Part shown: in pieces, positions 44,456 to 54,112 of the stretch | How the letters are laid out: every line of letters starts with the position of its first letter | Position numbering within the stretch: position 1 is the stretch's first letter | Source: Bacteroidia bacterium | GTDB taxonomy: Bacteria; Bacteroidota; Bacteroidia; Flavobacteriales; Flavobacteriaceae | Assembly (NCBI GenBank): GCA_030427735.1 | Contig: JAUIBP010000013.1 | Coordinates: 28,405 to 92,404, forward strand | DNA length: 64,000 nucleotides | Reading direction: 5' to 3' | Notes under the pieces: model-generated | What the model was told of the DNA's origin: nothing | The model's input: the letters and a program-made list of their open reading frames with translations, nothing else | The model's database searches: none | Program-made: the position numbers and the translations under genes

Positions 44456-46199
44456 ACTATATGTCGTGCTGGCCTTATTGTTGGGCTTGCTTTTAGGGTT
44501 TTTGCTGTTTGGTAGATCTGAAACAGATACCAAGCCTGAAAAGAGCAATCATACCCATGAGTCTTCAACCGTAAACAAAAAATGGACGTGTTCTATGCAT
44601 CCTCAAATTGTAAAAAATGCACCTGGCGATTGTCCTATTTGTGGAATGGCATTAATTCCTTTAGAAATGAATTCAGAGGGGTTAACAGATGTTCAATTTA
44701 CATTAACCAAAACGGCAGAAGCTTTAGCTAATATTAAAACTGTAACCATAACTGGTAATACAACTTTAAATCCGGAACTTACATTATCTGGAAAAATTGT
44801 AGTTAATGAAGATGAAACAGCCATACAGCCAGCTCATTTTAACGGACGCTTAGAGCAGTTGTATGTAACTTCTGTTGGACAAACAGTGCGCAAAGGGCAG
44901 TTGGTAGCGAGTGTATATTCTCCAGAACTTATAAATGCACAGCAAGAATTAATTACTGCCTACAAGCTTAAAGAATCGCAGCCGGAATTGTACAGGGCAG
45001 TAAGGGGTAAATTTAAGAATTGGATGATTAACGATACGCATTTAAAAACCATTGAACAAACAGGAACTGTTATCTCTAAATTTAATATTTATGCCCATGT
45101 ATCTGGAACGGTGTCGGAAATTAATGTTAACGAGGGCGACCATATTATGGATGGTAAATCCATATTTAAAGTCGCTAATCTTACTTCCGTTTGGGCAGAA
45201 TTTGATGCTTACGAAAACCAAATTTCAGCATTGCAAATAGGGCAAGAATTGCAAGTACACACTAAAGCCTATCCTAACCAAAAAATAGCAACAACTATTT
45301 CGTTTATCGATCCGATTTTAAATACCAATACGCGTACTGTTAAAGTTCGTGCTGTATTAAAAAATGCCGATGCGATGTATAAGCCAGGCATGTTTGTAGT
45401 AGGAAATATTATTACTTCAGAATTATCAAATAGTAGTGAAATTTTCGTTCCTGCTTCGGCGGTATTATGGACTGGTAAACGTTCTGTTGTGTACTTAAAA
45501 ACGGAACCTAATTCTTCTGTTTTTGAAATGCGCGAGGTTATTTTAGGTAATAAGCTTGCCGACCAATATCAGGTGTTGGAAGGATTGGCAATAGGTGATG
45601 ACATTGTTGTTAATGGTACATTTACAGTTGATGCTGCAGCACAGTTGCAAGGGAAATCTTCGATGATGAATCGAGTTAAAACGCAGTATAAACAGGTAGA
45701 GCAGTCTAAAGTACAGCGCCTTGAAGGCAACCAAGTATCGTTTAAACAATTAACAGGTTTTAAAGATGAAGTAAATACAATATTACTTGCTTACATAGAT
45801 GTTAAAAATGCATTGGTAGAGAGCGATTCGGTTTTGGCTACAGATAAAGCTAAAGTGATGCTTAAACAGTTGATGAATACCAGTGTAAATGATTTGAAAT
45901 CCAGTGTGTTGGCTCAAGAGTTTTATAATAATGCCGAAGAAGATTTAGAGCGGTCTTTAAATGCGTTGATAGGTTCTAAAACTATAGAAGAAATTCGTTT
46001 TCATTTTTTAGAAGTCTCTAGGGCTACAAAAATATTAGTAGAACGTTTTGGAGCGGTGCAAAAGGTGTTTGTTCAATTTTGCCCGATGGCAAATAATAAT
46101 TCTGGAGGATATTGGTTAAGTTTAGACCAAAAAATCAAAAACCCGTACTATGGTAGTAAAATGTTAGGTTGCGGAGAAAATGATAAAATACTAGAGTGA
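44442..46199 (+). CDS. cusB: CusB-like RND periplasmic adaptor with N-terminal metal-binding module and C-terminal DUF3347
   Basis: The 585-residue protein has an N-terminal membrane anchor (VVLALLLGLLLGFLLFG). A zinc-ribbon-like heavy-metal-binding module follows (WTCSMHPQIV, CPICGMALIP, about 47-75). The HlyD-type barrel-sandwich and beta-barrel are next (GRLEQLYVTSVGQTV, VYSPELINAQQEL, VSGTVSEINVNEGD). A C-terminal DUF3347 domain (VQFCPMANNNSGGYW, NPYYGSKMLGCG) ends the chain. It links CusA to the outer-membrane channel and may pass Cu(I) to the pump. The start overlaps the DUF305 remnant. Confidence 0.93.
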   Translation: MTKSRLYVVLALLLGLLLGFLLFGRSETDTKPEKSNHTHESSTVNKKWTCSMHPQIVKNAPGDCPICGMALIPLEMNSEGLTDVQFTLTKTAEALANIKTVTITGNTTLNPELTLSGKIVVNEDETAIQPAHFNGRLEQLYVTSVGQTVRKGQLVASVYSPELINAQQELITAYKLKESQPELYRAVRGKFKNWMINDTHLKTIEQTGTVISKFNIYAHVSGTVSEINVNEGDHIMDGKSIFKVANLTSVWAEFDAYENQISALQIGQELQVHTKAYPNQKIATTISFIDPILNTNTRTVKVRAVLKNADAMYKPGMFVVGNIITSELSNSSEIFVPASAVLWTGKRSVVYLKTEPNSSVFEMREVILGNKLADQYQVLEGLAIGDDIVVNGTFTVDAAAQLQGKSSMMNRVKTQYKQVEQSKVQRLEGNQVSFKQLTGFKDEVNTILLAYIDVKNALVESDSVLATDKAKVMLKQLMNTSVNDLKSSVLAQEFYNNAEEDLERSLNALIGSKTIEEIRFHFLEVSRATKILVERFGAVQKVFVQFCPMANNNSGGYWLSLDQKIKNPYYGSKMLGCGENDKILE

Positions 46200-46362
46200 T
46201 ATTTTGTTCTAATTGTCATAATAACAATAACTTATTTTGATTTTTAAGAAATGTATAAAATTTAAAAATTAAAAAACGTTGTATTCTGTTTTTTTTTTCA
46301 AAATTAATATAGTAGTTTGGTAGGGTTATAAAGCCAATAATTGTAACCAAAAACTAACTAAA

Positions 46363-46623
46363 ATGGGAGTATTATTAGATAATGTAATACCGAAAAATCA
46401 CAGTCGTACATTCGATACCAATGCTACAGATCAAAAGGATTTAATAAAAATCAAACAAGCTATTTTAAGAATTAAAGGGGTAGATACCGTCGAGTTAAAA
46501 ACCTCTGGTTTTCCTGTGCGAATAACAGTAACAGCCAGTAAAATGGTAGAAATTGTAAAAGTAGAAGAAGCTGTAAACGATTTAGGGTTTAATATTATAC
46601 CTAAACAATTTTTGTCTTTTTAG
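46363..46623 (+). CDS. Small HMA-like protein lacking the CxxC motif
   Basis: The 86-residue cytoplasmic protein has the beta-alpha-beta-beta-alpha-beta pattern of heavy-metal-associated domains (IKQAILRIKGVDTVELK, VKVEEAVNDLGFNII), but it contains no cysteine at all. It cannot bind Cu(I) in the usual CxxC manner. It stands 163 bp after cusB with its own leader, so it may be a separate unit. Similar proteins occur in other Flavobacteriaceae, from memory. The role is unknown. Confidence 0.75.
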   Translation: MGVLLDNVIPKNHSRTFDTNATDQKDLIKIKQAILRIKGVDTVELKTSGFPVRITVTASKMVEIVKVEEAVNDLGFNIIPKQFLSF

Positions 46624-46670
46624 TTGAAGTAGACAAGAGCAAGCGTATAGATTAACAATGATTTTGTTTG

Positions 46671-46689
46671 AAAAAACAAGTTGTTTTTT
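46671..46689. terminator. Short convergent terminator hairpin
   Basis: AAAAAACA (46671-46678) and TGTTTTTT (46682-46689) form an 8-bp stem with a 3-nt loop between the convergent HMA-like and C40 peptidase genes. It is weak in G+C, so the call is tentative. Confidence 0.35.
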
Positions 46690-47437
46690 ATACTATTTTT
46701 TTGATAACCCTTAATTTATGGGTGTGCGTTTTTTTGTCGACATTATAAATGCCAGAGTGGTCTAAGCGATCTATTCTTACTTTACCGTGGGCGTGAATAA
46801 TATAATTGTCGTTCATAATAATACCAACATGTACAATTTGTCCGTCAGAATTATCAAAAAAAGCTAGATCACCAGCTTCACTTTCTTCAATAAAACTTAA
46901 AGGTTCTCCTTGTGTGGCTTGTTGCGAGGCATCCCTGAAAATCTTATAGCCGTTTAGTTTATAAACCATTTGTGTAAACCCCGAGCAATCAATCCCGAAA
47001 GGTGTTTTTCCTCCCCATAAATAAGGCGCATTTAAGTATAAAAATGCAGTATTTATCAGGTTTGTTTTTGGTAATACTTTATCCGAAACATTACCATCGT
47101 GCGTATGGTTAAAAATGTTTAAACAGTTTAAGCTAGCGCCTAACGGTATGGGATTTAATTGGTTATTGGTATCGTTAACAAATTCCACCAAATCTGTTGC
47201 CAATTTGGGCATTTGTTTATTTAGGGTGTCGTAAATGTCTTGCGGCGTTTCTATATATTGTTTGTTATCTACCCAGCCTTCATAACTATCGAAAGCTAAC
47301 CTAATTTTACTCCAATTTTTACGTTGCTCTAACACTTTAAAATGCTCGCCATATAAGACTTGCGATACTAATTCGCTCTTGTCTGATGGCTCTAATCTTA
47401 ATGGAACAATGCTTAAATTACAAACGCCGTATTGCAT
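46688..47437 (-). CDS. NlpC/P60 (C40) peptidoglycan endopeptidase with SH3-like domain
   Basis: The 249-residue protein has a bacterial SH3-like region at about 10-60 (LRLEPSDKSELVSQVLYGE, WSKIRLAFDSYEGWVD). The C-terminal NlpC/P60 domain has catalytic C151 in GIDCSGFTQMVY, H203 in IVHVGIIM and H215 in IIHAHGK. Family members cut gamma-D-Glu-diaminopimelate bonds in cell-wall peptides. No signal peptide is visible, so it may be cytoplasmic and used for muropeptide recycling, as with similar proteins in this phylum. Confidence 0.92.
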   Translation of the reverse strand: MQYGVCNLSIVPLRLEPSDKSELVSQVLYGEHFKVLEQRKNWSKIRLAFDSYEGWVDNKQYIETPQDIYDTLNKQMPKLATDLVEFVNDTNNQLNPIPLGASLNCLNIFNHTHDGNVSDKVLPKTNLINTAFLYLNAPYLWGGKTPFGIDCSGFTQMVYKLNGYKIFRDASQQATQGEPLSFIEESEAGDLAFFDNSDGQIVHVGIIMNDNYIIHAHGKVRIDRLDHSGIYNVDKKTHTHKLRVIKKIV

Positions 47438-47503
47438 TAATTAATTATTGGTTTAGGGCTTTAAATATAGAATTTAATGAGTTTTTAAAAAAGAAATATT
47501 GTA

Positions 47504-48682
47504 TTAAAGACGTTCTATTACCATAGCCGAAGCTCCGCCACCACCATTACATATGGCAGCTGCGCCTATTTTAGCATCGTTTTGTTCTAATACATTTAAA
47601 AGTGTAATTAAAATTCTTACTCCCGAACAGCCTAGCGGGTGCCCTAGAGATACTGCACCTCCGTTTACATTTACATTATGGTCTGTTAGTCCTAAAATTT
47701 TCATGTTTGCAAGGCCAACGACAGAGAAGGCTTCGTTAAACTCGAAAAAATCTACATCTTGTAATGTTAAACCTGCTTTATGTAAAGATTTTGGTAGCGC
47801 TTTTGCTGGTGCCGTAGTAAACCATTCTGGTTCTTGGGCGGCATCGGCATAACTTTTTATAACAGCAAGAGGCTTTAAGCCTAACTCGGCGGCTTTGGTT
47901 GCGCTCATTAAAATTACAGCCCCAGCGCCATCGTTTATAGTAGAAGCGTTGGCTGCGGTTACTGTACCATCTTTAGTAAAGGCAGGACGTAAAGTAGGGA
48001 TTTTATCTAGTTTTACATTGGTAAATTCTTCGTCTTTATCGAATAAAATCGGTTCTCCTCGGCGTTGAGGTATTTCTACGGGAACGACTTCGTTATCGAA
48101 TTTACCTGCTTCCCAGGCGGCACTCGATCTGGCGTAAGATTGTATGGCGTAAGCATCTTGATCTTCTCTGGAAAATTGATACTCTGCAGCACAGGCATCT
48201 GCACAAACACCCATAGCATTTTGGTCGTAAGCATCAACTAAACCATCTTTTTGAAGACCATCAATTAATGTAGCTGGACCAAATTTGGTACCTGTTCGTG
48301 CATGTAAATAGTGCGGAATCATACTCATGTTTTCCATACCACCAGCAACCACAATCTCGGCGTCACCTAAGGCAATAGCTTGTGCCCCCTGCATTACGGC
48401 TTTCATTCCAGAAGCACATACTTTGTTTATAGTTGTGCAAGGCACGGTATTGGGTATTCCAGCGTAAATAGCCGCTTGTCTGGCTGGGGCCTGTCCTGCA
48501 CCAGCTTGTACAACATGTCCCATAAATACTTCTTCAACTAAATGTGCATCTAAATTTATTTTATTTAACGCACCTTTAATAGCTACGGCTCCTAATTTTG
48601 GAGCAGGAATAGTGGATAAAGATCCTAAAAAACTACCTATTGGGGTTCTTGCTGCCGAAACAATTACGACTTCTTTACTCAT
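47504..48682 (-). CDS. Acetyl-CoA C-acyltransferase (thiolase)
   Basis: The ATG at 48682 (MSKEVVIVSAARTPIGSF) is the family start; one 12 bp upstream is also possible. Thiolase hallmarks are NKVCASGMKA with the nucleophile Cys about residue 89, NEAF, GGAVSLGHPLGCSG with the catalytic His, and CNGGGGA with the second Cys. The 392 residues fit the biosynthetic acetoacetyl-CoA or degradative types, which cannot be told apart here. It appears to be a single-gene unit. Confidence 0.94.
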   Translation of the reverse strand: MSKEVVIVSAARTPIGSFLGSLSTIPAPKLGAVAIKGALNKINLDAHLVEEVFMGHVVQAGAGQAPARQAAIYAGIPNTVPCTTINKVCASGMKAVMQGAQAIALGDAEIVVAGGMENMSMIPHYLHARTGTKFGPATLIDGLQKDGLVDAYDQNAMGVCADACAAEYQFSREDQDAYAIQSYARSSAAWEAGKFDNEVVPVEIPQRRGEPILFDKDEEFTNVKLDKIPTLRPAFTKDGTVTAANASTINDGAGAVILMSATKAAELGLKPLAVIKSYADAAQEPEWFTTAPAKALPKSLHKAGLTLQDVDFFEFNEAFSVVGLANMKILGLTDHNVNVNGGAVSLGHPLGCSGVRILITLLNVLEQNDAKIGAAAICNGGGGASAMVIERL

Positions 48683-48785
48683 GTTAGTTTGCAATTAAAA
48701 AGTTTGAGTTGCGAAATTAATCAATTTTTAAGGAACTAGGAAGGATTACACATTTATAAACCTGTTAAAACGCTTTAATTTTTAT

Positions 48786-48793
48786 TACATTTG
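48786..48793 (+). promoter_or_regulatory. Candidate -7 promoter element of the HD phosphohydrolase gene
   Basis: TACATTTG fits TAnnTTTG exactly, 20 bp before the ATG at 48814, implying a very short leader. No strong TTG -33 box is visible at the expected distance. Confidence 0.4.
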
Positions 48794-48813
48794 GTTTTAA
48801 CTTTAATCGCTGC

Positions 48814-50865
48814 ATGAAAGACTTTGTAAACACATTATATAGAAATCATACACTATTGTATAAAGTATTGCTTTTTATTTGCACTACGTTTTTAATCGTG
48901 TATTTATTTCCTAAAAGTGGACGTTTTAAATACAATTTTGAAAAGGGAAAACCTTGGCAATCCGAAAATTTATATGCGCCATTTAACTTTGCTATAAAAA
49001 AGACAAACGAGGAAATTTCCGAAGAAAAACAAGCGATAACTGCCAATGCTATTCGTTATTTCGATATCGATAGCGGAGTTAAAGATCAAGTTTTTGATGC
49101 TTATAAAAAAACCTTCCAAGAAACGATTCCAGATAGTATTCCAAGAAGAGATTACAATGCATTATATGCTGTAGGTTCTAAAATTTTAAACGATTTTTAT
49201 CAATACGGAATCTTACACGAAGACTACAATTTTAAGCCCAAGAGTTATGTGGTTTTATTAGAAAATAGAGTAGAAAAATTAAATACAGAATACTCTAATT
49301 TAGTTAAGCAAAATAATATAACTCCCATTTTAAACAGTGCTTTAACCAATGCCGAATTAAATACGTATAAAAAAATATTTATTGCAGTGTTTTACGATGT
49401 TATTCAGCCTAATCTAACTTACAATAAAGAGTTTACAGATCGTGCGTTAGAGGAGGAGTTGAGCAAAATTTCGTATACCAGAGGAAGTATAGAAAAAGAA
49501 ACACTCTTGATTTCGAAGGGTGAAGTTGTGGAAGGCGATAAGTTTCAAATTTTAAAATCGTTAGAGTCGGAATACGAATCGCAAGTCTGGAATGCTTCCA
49601 ATTACAACTGGATTGTTTTTGCATATACGGTATTAGTGGCATTGGCTTTACTTATGTTGTTATTGTTTTTAAGAAAATACAGGCGCGATGTGTTTGAAAA
49701 TAATAATAAAGTAACATTTATTTTTTTTAACATATTACTCATGGTTTTTATAACCGCATTGGTTGTAAATTATAATGCACATTACATTTATGTCGTTCCC
49801 ATTTGTATTATGCCATTGGTGTTAAAAGCCTTTTTCGATGCGCGTTTAGGATTGTTTACCCATGTTGTAACTATGCTGTTATTAGGGTCTATTGTTCCTA
49901 ACAGTTACGAATATATGTTTTTGCAAATTATAGCTGGAATAGTTACTATTTTAACAGTTTCGGAATTGTATAAGCGAGCCAATTTGTTTATTTCGGTTGG
50001 GCAAATTACTCTCATTTATATTATTGCTTATTTTGCATTTTTTGTTATTCATGAAGGGAGTATCGATAATTTAAAGTGGGAAACATTTTTGATGTTTATC
50101 CTTTGTGGTTTAGCTACCTTATTCGTACAACCACTAATTTATGCATACGAAAAAATGTTTGGATTAGTGTCTGATGTTTCGTTGTTAGAATTGTCGGATA
50201 CCAATACAAAATTACTGAAAGAACTTGCAGAAAAGGCTCCAGGCACATTCCATCACTCGCTAAATGTCGCCAATTTAGCCGAAGCATGTGCCAACGAAAT
50301 TGGTGCAAATGCCATGTTGGTTAGGGTAGGCGCATTGTATCATGATATAGGAAAAATGAAGAACCCAACGTATTTTACCGAAAACCAATCTACAGGATTA
50401 AATCCGCACGACGAGCTGTCTCCAAAAGAAAGTGCCGCAATAATTATAGATCATGTTTTAAACGGAATAGAAATAGGAAAAAAGAGGAATTTACCAGACC
50501 GTGTAATAGACTTTACTAGAACACACCATGGCACCAGTGTAGTGTATTATTTTTATATGAAAGAAAAACAATCTAATCCTGAAGGTGTAGATATTAACGA
50601 TTTTAGATATTTAGGGCCGAAGCCGTTTAGTAAGGAAACTGCTATTTTAATGATGTGCGATAGTGTAGAAGCAGCATCTAAAAGTTTAAAAGAGCCAACC
50701 TCTACAAAAATAGATGCTTTTGTAGAGAATATTATAAATAAGCAGATGGACGAAGGGCAATTTTTAAATTCTAACATTACCTTTAAAGAAATTCAATCTA
50801 TAAAAAAAGTGCTAAAGCTCAAGCTAGCAAATATTTACCATTTGCGTATAGAATACCCAGAATAA
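48814..50865 (+). CDS. PgpH-like 7TM-HD phosphohydrolase, probable c-di-AMP phosphodiesterase
   Basis: The 683-residue protein has an N-terminal transmembrane helix (about 16-30) and a large extracytoplasmic 7TMR-HDED domain to about 265. A bundle of hydrophobic helices follows (about 268-455), and then a cytoplasmic HD domain (about 470-650) with the metal-binding pair in ALYHDIGKM and further His in TFHHSLNVANLAE and TRTHHGTS. The same architecture in Listeria PgpH hydrolyses c-di-AMP. That substrate is inferred for this protein. Confidence 0.93.
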   Translation: MKDFVNTLYRNHTLLYKVLLFICTTFLIVYLFPKSGRFKYNFEKGKPWQSENLYAPFNFAIKKTNEEISEEKQAITANAIRYFDIDSGVKDQVFDAYKKTFQETIPDSIPRRDYNALYAVGSKILNDFYQYGILHEDYNFKPKSYVVLLENRVEKLNTEYSNLVKQNNITPILNSALTNAELNTYKKIFIAVFYDVIQPNLTYNKEFTDRALEEELSKISYTRGSIEKETLLISKGEVVEGDKFQILKSLESEYESQVWNASNYNWIVFAYTVLVALALLMLLLFLRKYRRDVFENNNKVTFIFFNILLMVFITALVVNYNAHYIYVVPICIMPLVLKAFFDARLGLFTHVVTMLLLGSIVPNSYEYMFLQIIAGIVTILTVSELYKRANLFISVGQITLIYIIAYFAFFVIHEGSIDNLKWETFLMFILCGLATLFVQPLIYAYEKMFGLVSDVSLLELSDTNTKLLKELAEKAPGTFHHSLNVANLAEACANEIGANAMLVRVGALYHDIGKMKNPTYFTENQSTGLNPHDELSPKESAAIIIDHVLNGIEIGKKRNLPDRVIDFTRTHHGTSVVYYFYMKEKQSNPEGVDINDFRYLGPKPFSKETAILMMCDSVEAASKSLKEPTSTKIDAFVENIINKQMDEGQFLNSNITFKEIQSIKKVLKLKLANIYHLRIEYPE

Positions 50866-50891
50866 TTTTTTTAAAAAAAGTGTAAAAAAGG

Positions 50892-50922
50892 TTGTGTGCT
50901 TTAGTAGTAAAGCTTACATTTG
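50892..50922 (+). promoter_or_regulatory. Bacteroidota-type promoter of the tRNA pair
   Basis: TTG at 50892-50894 and TACATTTG at 50915-50922 are 20 nt apart, an exact fit to the TTG / TAnnTTTG promoter of the phylum, 36 bp upstream of tRNA-Ser. Confidence 0.75.
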
Positions 50923-50957
50923 CAACCGCAAAAATATTGCAACGTTCATAATTTTAA

Positions 50958-51041
50958 GGAGAGGTGCCAGAGTGGTAATGGAGCAGATTGCTAATCTGTC
51001 AACGCGTAAGTGTTGCCAGGGTTCGAATCCCTGTCTCTCCG
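50958..51041 (+). tRNA. tRNA-Ser(GCT)
   Basis: The cloverleaf is readable: acceptor GGAGAGG pairs with TCTCTCC (one G-T), anticodon loop TTGCTAA gives GCT, and there is a long class II variable arm (CAACGCGTAAGTGTTG). The T arm is GGGTTCGAATCCC and the discriminator G. CCA is not encoded. Confidence 0.95.
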
Positions 51042-51090
51042 CAAATATTTCTTAATTATCCGGGATAAAAGAAATAGTAAAAACACACCT

Positions 51091-51165
51091 CGGGGTGTAG
51101 CGTAGCCCGGTTATCGCGCCTGCTTTGGGAGCAGGAGGCCGCAGGTTCGAATCCTGCCACCCCGA
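51091..51165 (+). tRNA. tRNA-Pro(TGG)
   Basis: Acceptor CGGGGTG pairs with CACCCCG, anticodon stem CCTGC/GCAGG encloses TTTGGGA giving TGG, the T arm GCAGGTTCGAATCCTGC is intact and the discriminator is A. It lies 49 bp after tRNA-Ser and is probably co-transcribed from the promoter at 50892. Confidence 0.95.
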
Positions 51166-51203
51166 CTTTTTAAGGTTATATATAAAACCAAATAACAACA
51201 ATT

Positions 51204-51243
51204 TAAGCCGAATCCCTTACAAATAAAGGATTTGGCTTTTTTT
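51204..51243 (+). terminator. Terminator of the tRNA unit
   Basis: AAGCCGAATCCCTT and AAGGATTTGGCTT form a stem with about two mismatches, followed by seven T. It lies about 40 bp after tRNA-Pro. Confidence 0.7.
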
Positions 51244-51364
51244 ATATAATAAACTTAGTTAAATTGCCAGTGAGTGATAAGGTGAGTGAGTAATCGTAAC
51301 GCCGAAATCGTAAATTAGTTGTTGGTTGGTGGTTTTAAGTTGCTATATGTTTATTTCGAATACA

Positions 51365-54112
51365 TTACATTTTAATAACTTTTGAAGTTAGGGCTTCTCC
51401 GGAATCTGTATAGATCTTTATTATATATAAGCCTGTTTTTAATTCTTTTAAGTTTATAGGGCTTTTGTAATATGCCTTAATCTTTTGTCCTGATATATCA
51501 TAGAGAATAATTTTATCAATAATTTTATTATTTGTTTTTATATTTAAAATGTTAGAAGTTGGATTTGGATAAAGTCTTAAATCATTTTCTACATTCCCAA
51601 TAGTAAAGTCGTCAATATTTAAAATACTCGATAAGTTTCCATAGTTATGAATAAAACCTCTAAACCACGAATATTCATTAAAGGTGTATATTTTGTTTCC
51701 TGATTTCCCCGTTAATATTAAATTTCCTTGATTATCAATTTGTGAATACCAATTATTTAAAGAACCCTCTACGGAAAAATAATTAATTACCTCTCCGTTA
51801 TCATTTATCACCCTTACACTATTTTCAAAAGCCGTTCCGAATAGTAAATAGTTTTCGTAAGCCATTAAATGGGGGTTGGGAGAGTCAAAAGTATCTCCAT
51901 TAGTAATAAAATTCAGGTTTTCATCTAAAATGAGAGTACTGTTATCATCTAAATAAAGGAAGATGTTTCCGTTAGTAAATCTTTTAAATTTTATAATTTC
52001 ATCTGATGTATTATAATAACTGTAAGAATTATTTATGTCTATTTTATTTAATCTTCTATCTCCACCATATTCTGTAGCAAAGAATAGTGTCCCATCATTG
52101 TCAATTTCGTATCGATACATCCCAAAGTTTCTGGGTAAATTTTTAGTGTTAATCTTTACTCCATTTTTGTATAAATAAATTAATTCTGGCGAATTGTTTG
52201 AGATTGCCTCATAGGTGTAAAAATAGATGTCATCTCCTATTGAAAAAATATCTAAAAACTCTTCATGACCGACATCAATTTCTTCTTTAAGGTTTCCGTT
52301 ATTTTTATCTAAAACATAAAGTTTACTAGAATCCTCATACAGAAAATAATTGTGAGCTAGGTAAATTGAATTTTCATTTGCATAGAATTTATCGGCAATA
52401 TGAGATGTATTTATAAATTCAAAATCACCTTTTGGATTAACTTTATATAAGCTATAGCCAAGACCATAAGTATCTCCTTTTCTAGGTAAGTTTAAATAGA
52501 GATTGTTTGAGGAATCAATAAAAAAAATGATATCTCTACCTCCATGATTTATAAGATTGAATATGTGCTCTGGAACTTCGGATTCCCATAATTTATTTAG
52601 ATTAGAATCATATTTAATTATCCTTTTGTTTAATGGCGGATTGGTACCACCTATTCCTAAATATTCTGGCCCCATTTTTTCGGTAACTAATACAAGATAA
52701 TTATTTTCATTATCAATAATCACTCTTTGTTGGAATGCACTAGAAGTCCCGATTCCAGAAAATAAGTAATTATGCAACACTTGCGTGTCATTCAATTTTT
52801 CAGAATGAATATCTAGTTGTGTGAAATAATCGGAATCAGGAAACATTTTTTCAAAACTGGTTCCAATAGTTGATATTGATTGTTCATCTATTTTCAAAAA
52901 GTCTACTAGTTGATACGAATTAGATGTGTTAAACGACTTAACTTCTGTAAGTTCATTGGAAAATAATCGAATGTTTGAATTACTAGTGGTAATAAAAAAT
53001 GTATTATCCTCGTTTTCTTTAAAACCAGTTCCTAAATAGCTATCAGTGTTGGTTCTTGTTTGTAACAGATTATTTTCATCTACACTTATAAAGTCAATTG
53101 AATCCGTATTAAGATTATTTGCAACAACTATAATCTTATTTTGTGCATTAATGAATGAGCCTATTAAAAAATAATTTTCTGTATCTGATGTGTTAGTTGA
53201 ATAAACAAAGGTGTTAGAATTATCTATTTTTGATAAATTGATGTTTTTATTACTATCCTTTTTTAATACATTGTGGCAAGTTAAGTAACAATTTTCTTCA
53301 TTATCAATATTTAATTTAACATCTTTTGTTATTACTGCATAGTTAATGCAGTCCAAAAACGTAGAATCTGTAATTTCTATGACAGAGATGTTATTTTCAT
53401 TTTGAATTTTGTAAAACTTATAGGAATATGTAAAGTCTGTTTCATTAAACTCAGATATTAAAAAATAATACTTCTCATCTTTAATAATTCCTTTTACTCC
53501 ATGTTGTTTAATTTCTAAATTAAATGAATTTAAAATATCTCCTTGGTTACTTATTTTTAAAAAAATAAATTTATTGCTCTGCTCTGATTGATTTTCTACC
53601 GGGGCATAAACAAGATTCAACGTGTCATCTTCATTTAGCTCAGCATCTAAATATCGGTAATCTACATAATCAGAGCCATCAATATTACCTATGGTTTTAG
53701 TAAACATAAGTTCTCCTTCTTCACTATATTTTGCAACAAATACTAAGCCATTGGAATTAGATCTATTAAATGAACTTCTACCTAAAATATATAATTCATT
53801 ATGAGAGTTGATAAATGATTTTATTGGGATGTCATAAGATAGATCTGTATTAATGGATAAGTGTTTTTGCCAAACCAGATTTAATTTGTTATCTAATTTT
53901 GTGGTAATTATATCTGTAAAAGTTGAGTCTTTTTCTGTAGTGCCAACTATAATTGTGTTTTTGTTTGAGTCTAGATTCGAGAAATATGAAATATCTCTGT
54001 TGGTATGGTTATTTAGTCCAAACGATTCCTTGTTTATTGGTGTTAATAGATCCTGAGAAAAGATTTGAATGTGAAAAGTAATTAAAGTAATTAGTAGTAT
54101 TTTTCTTTTCAT
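51365..54112 (-). CDS. T9SS-exported beta-propeller-like protein of unknown function
   Basis: The 915-residue protein has a signal peptide (ending IQIFSQ) and a C-terminal T9SS type A sorting domain (LYPNPTSNILNIKTNN, then YDISGQKIKAYY, LKTGLYIIKIYTDSGE). Between them are many repeated strands with patterns such as LDNKLNLVWQKHLS, SEEGELMFTKTIG and LYVLDKNNGNLKEEI, as in PQQ- or SBBP-like propellers. No catalytic motif is recognised. Asn, Ser, Ile and Asp dominate and the DNA looks richer in A+T than its neighbours, which could mean recent acquisition. It stands alone after the tRNA pair. Confidence 0.85.
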   Translation of the reverse strand: MKRKILLITLITFHIQIFSQDLLTPINKESFGLNNHTNRDISYFSNLDSNKNTIIVGTTEKDSTFTDIITTKLDNKLNLVWQKHLSINTDLSYDIPIKSFINSHNELYILGRSSFNRSNSNGLVFVAKYSEEGELMFTKTIGNIDGSDYVDYRYLDAELNEDDTLNLVYAPVENQSEQSNKFIFLKISNQGDILNSFNLEIKQHGVKGIIKDEKYYFLISEFNETDFTYSYKFYKIQNENNISVIEITDSTFLDCINYAVITKDVKLNIDNEENCYLTCHNVLKKDSNKNINLSKIDNSNTFVYSTNTSDTENYFLIGSFINAQNKIIVVANNLNTDSIDFISVDENNLLQTRTNTDSYLGTGFKENEDNTFFITTSNSNIRLFSNELTEVKSFNTSNSYQLVDFLKIDEQSISTIGTSFEKMFPDSDYFTQLDIHSEKLNDTQVLHNYLFSGIGTSSAFQQRVIIDNENNYLVLVTEKMGPEYLGIGGTNPPLNKRIIKYDSNLNKLWESEVPEHIFNLINHGGRDIIFFIDSSNNLYLNLPRKGDTYGLGYSLYKVNPKGDFEFINTSHIADKFYANENSIYLAHNYFLYEDSSKLYVLDKNNGNLKEEIDVGHEEFLDIFSIGDDIYFYTYEAISNNSPELIYLYKNGVKINTKNLPRNFGMYRYEIDNDGTLFFATEYGGDRRLNKIDINNSYSYYNTSDEIIKFKRFTNGNIFLYLDDNSTLILDENLNFITNGDTFDSPNPHLMAYENYLLFGTAFENSVRVINDNGEVINYFSVEGSLNNWYSQIDNQGNLILTGKSGNKIYTFNEYSWFRGFIHNYGNLSSILNIDDFTIGNVENDLRLYPNPTSNILNIKTNNKIIDKIILYDISGQKIKAYYKSPINLKELKTGLYIIKIYTDSGEALTSKVIKM

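Noticed and set aside
50958..54112. tRNA-flanked segment considered as an integrated element
   Set aside because: No integrase, recombinase, direct repeat of the tRNA 3' end or phage gene is present; only one gene of odd composition.
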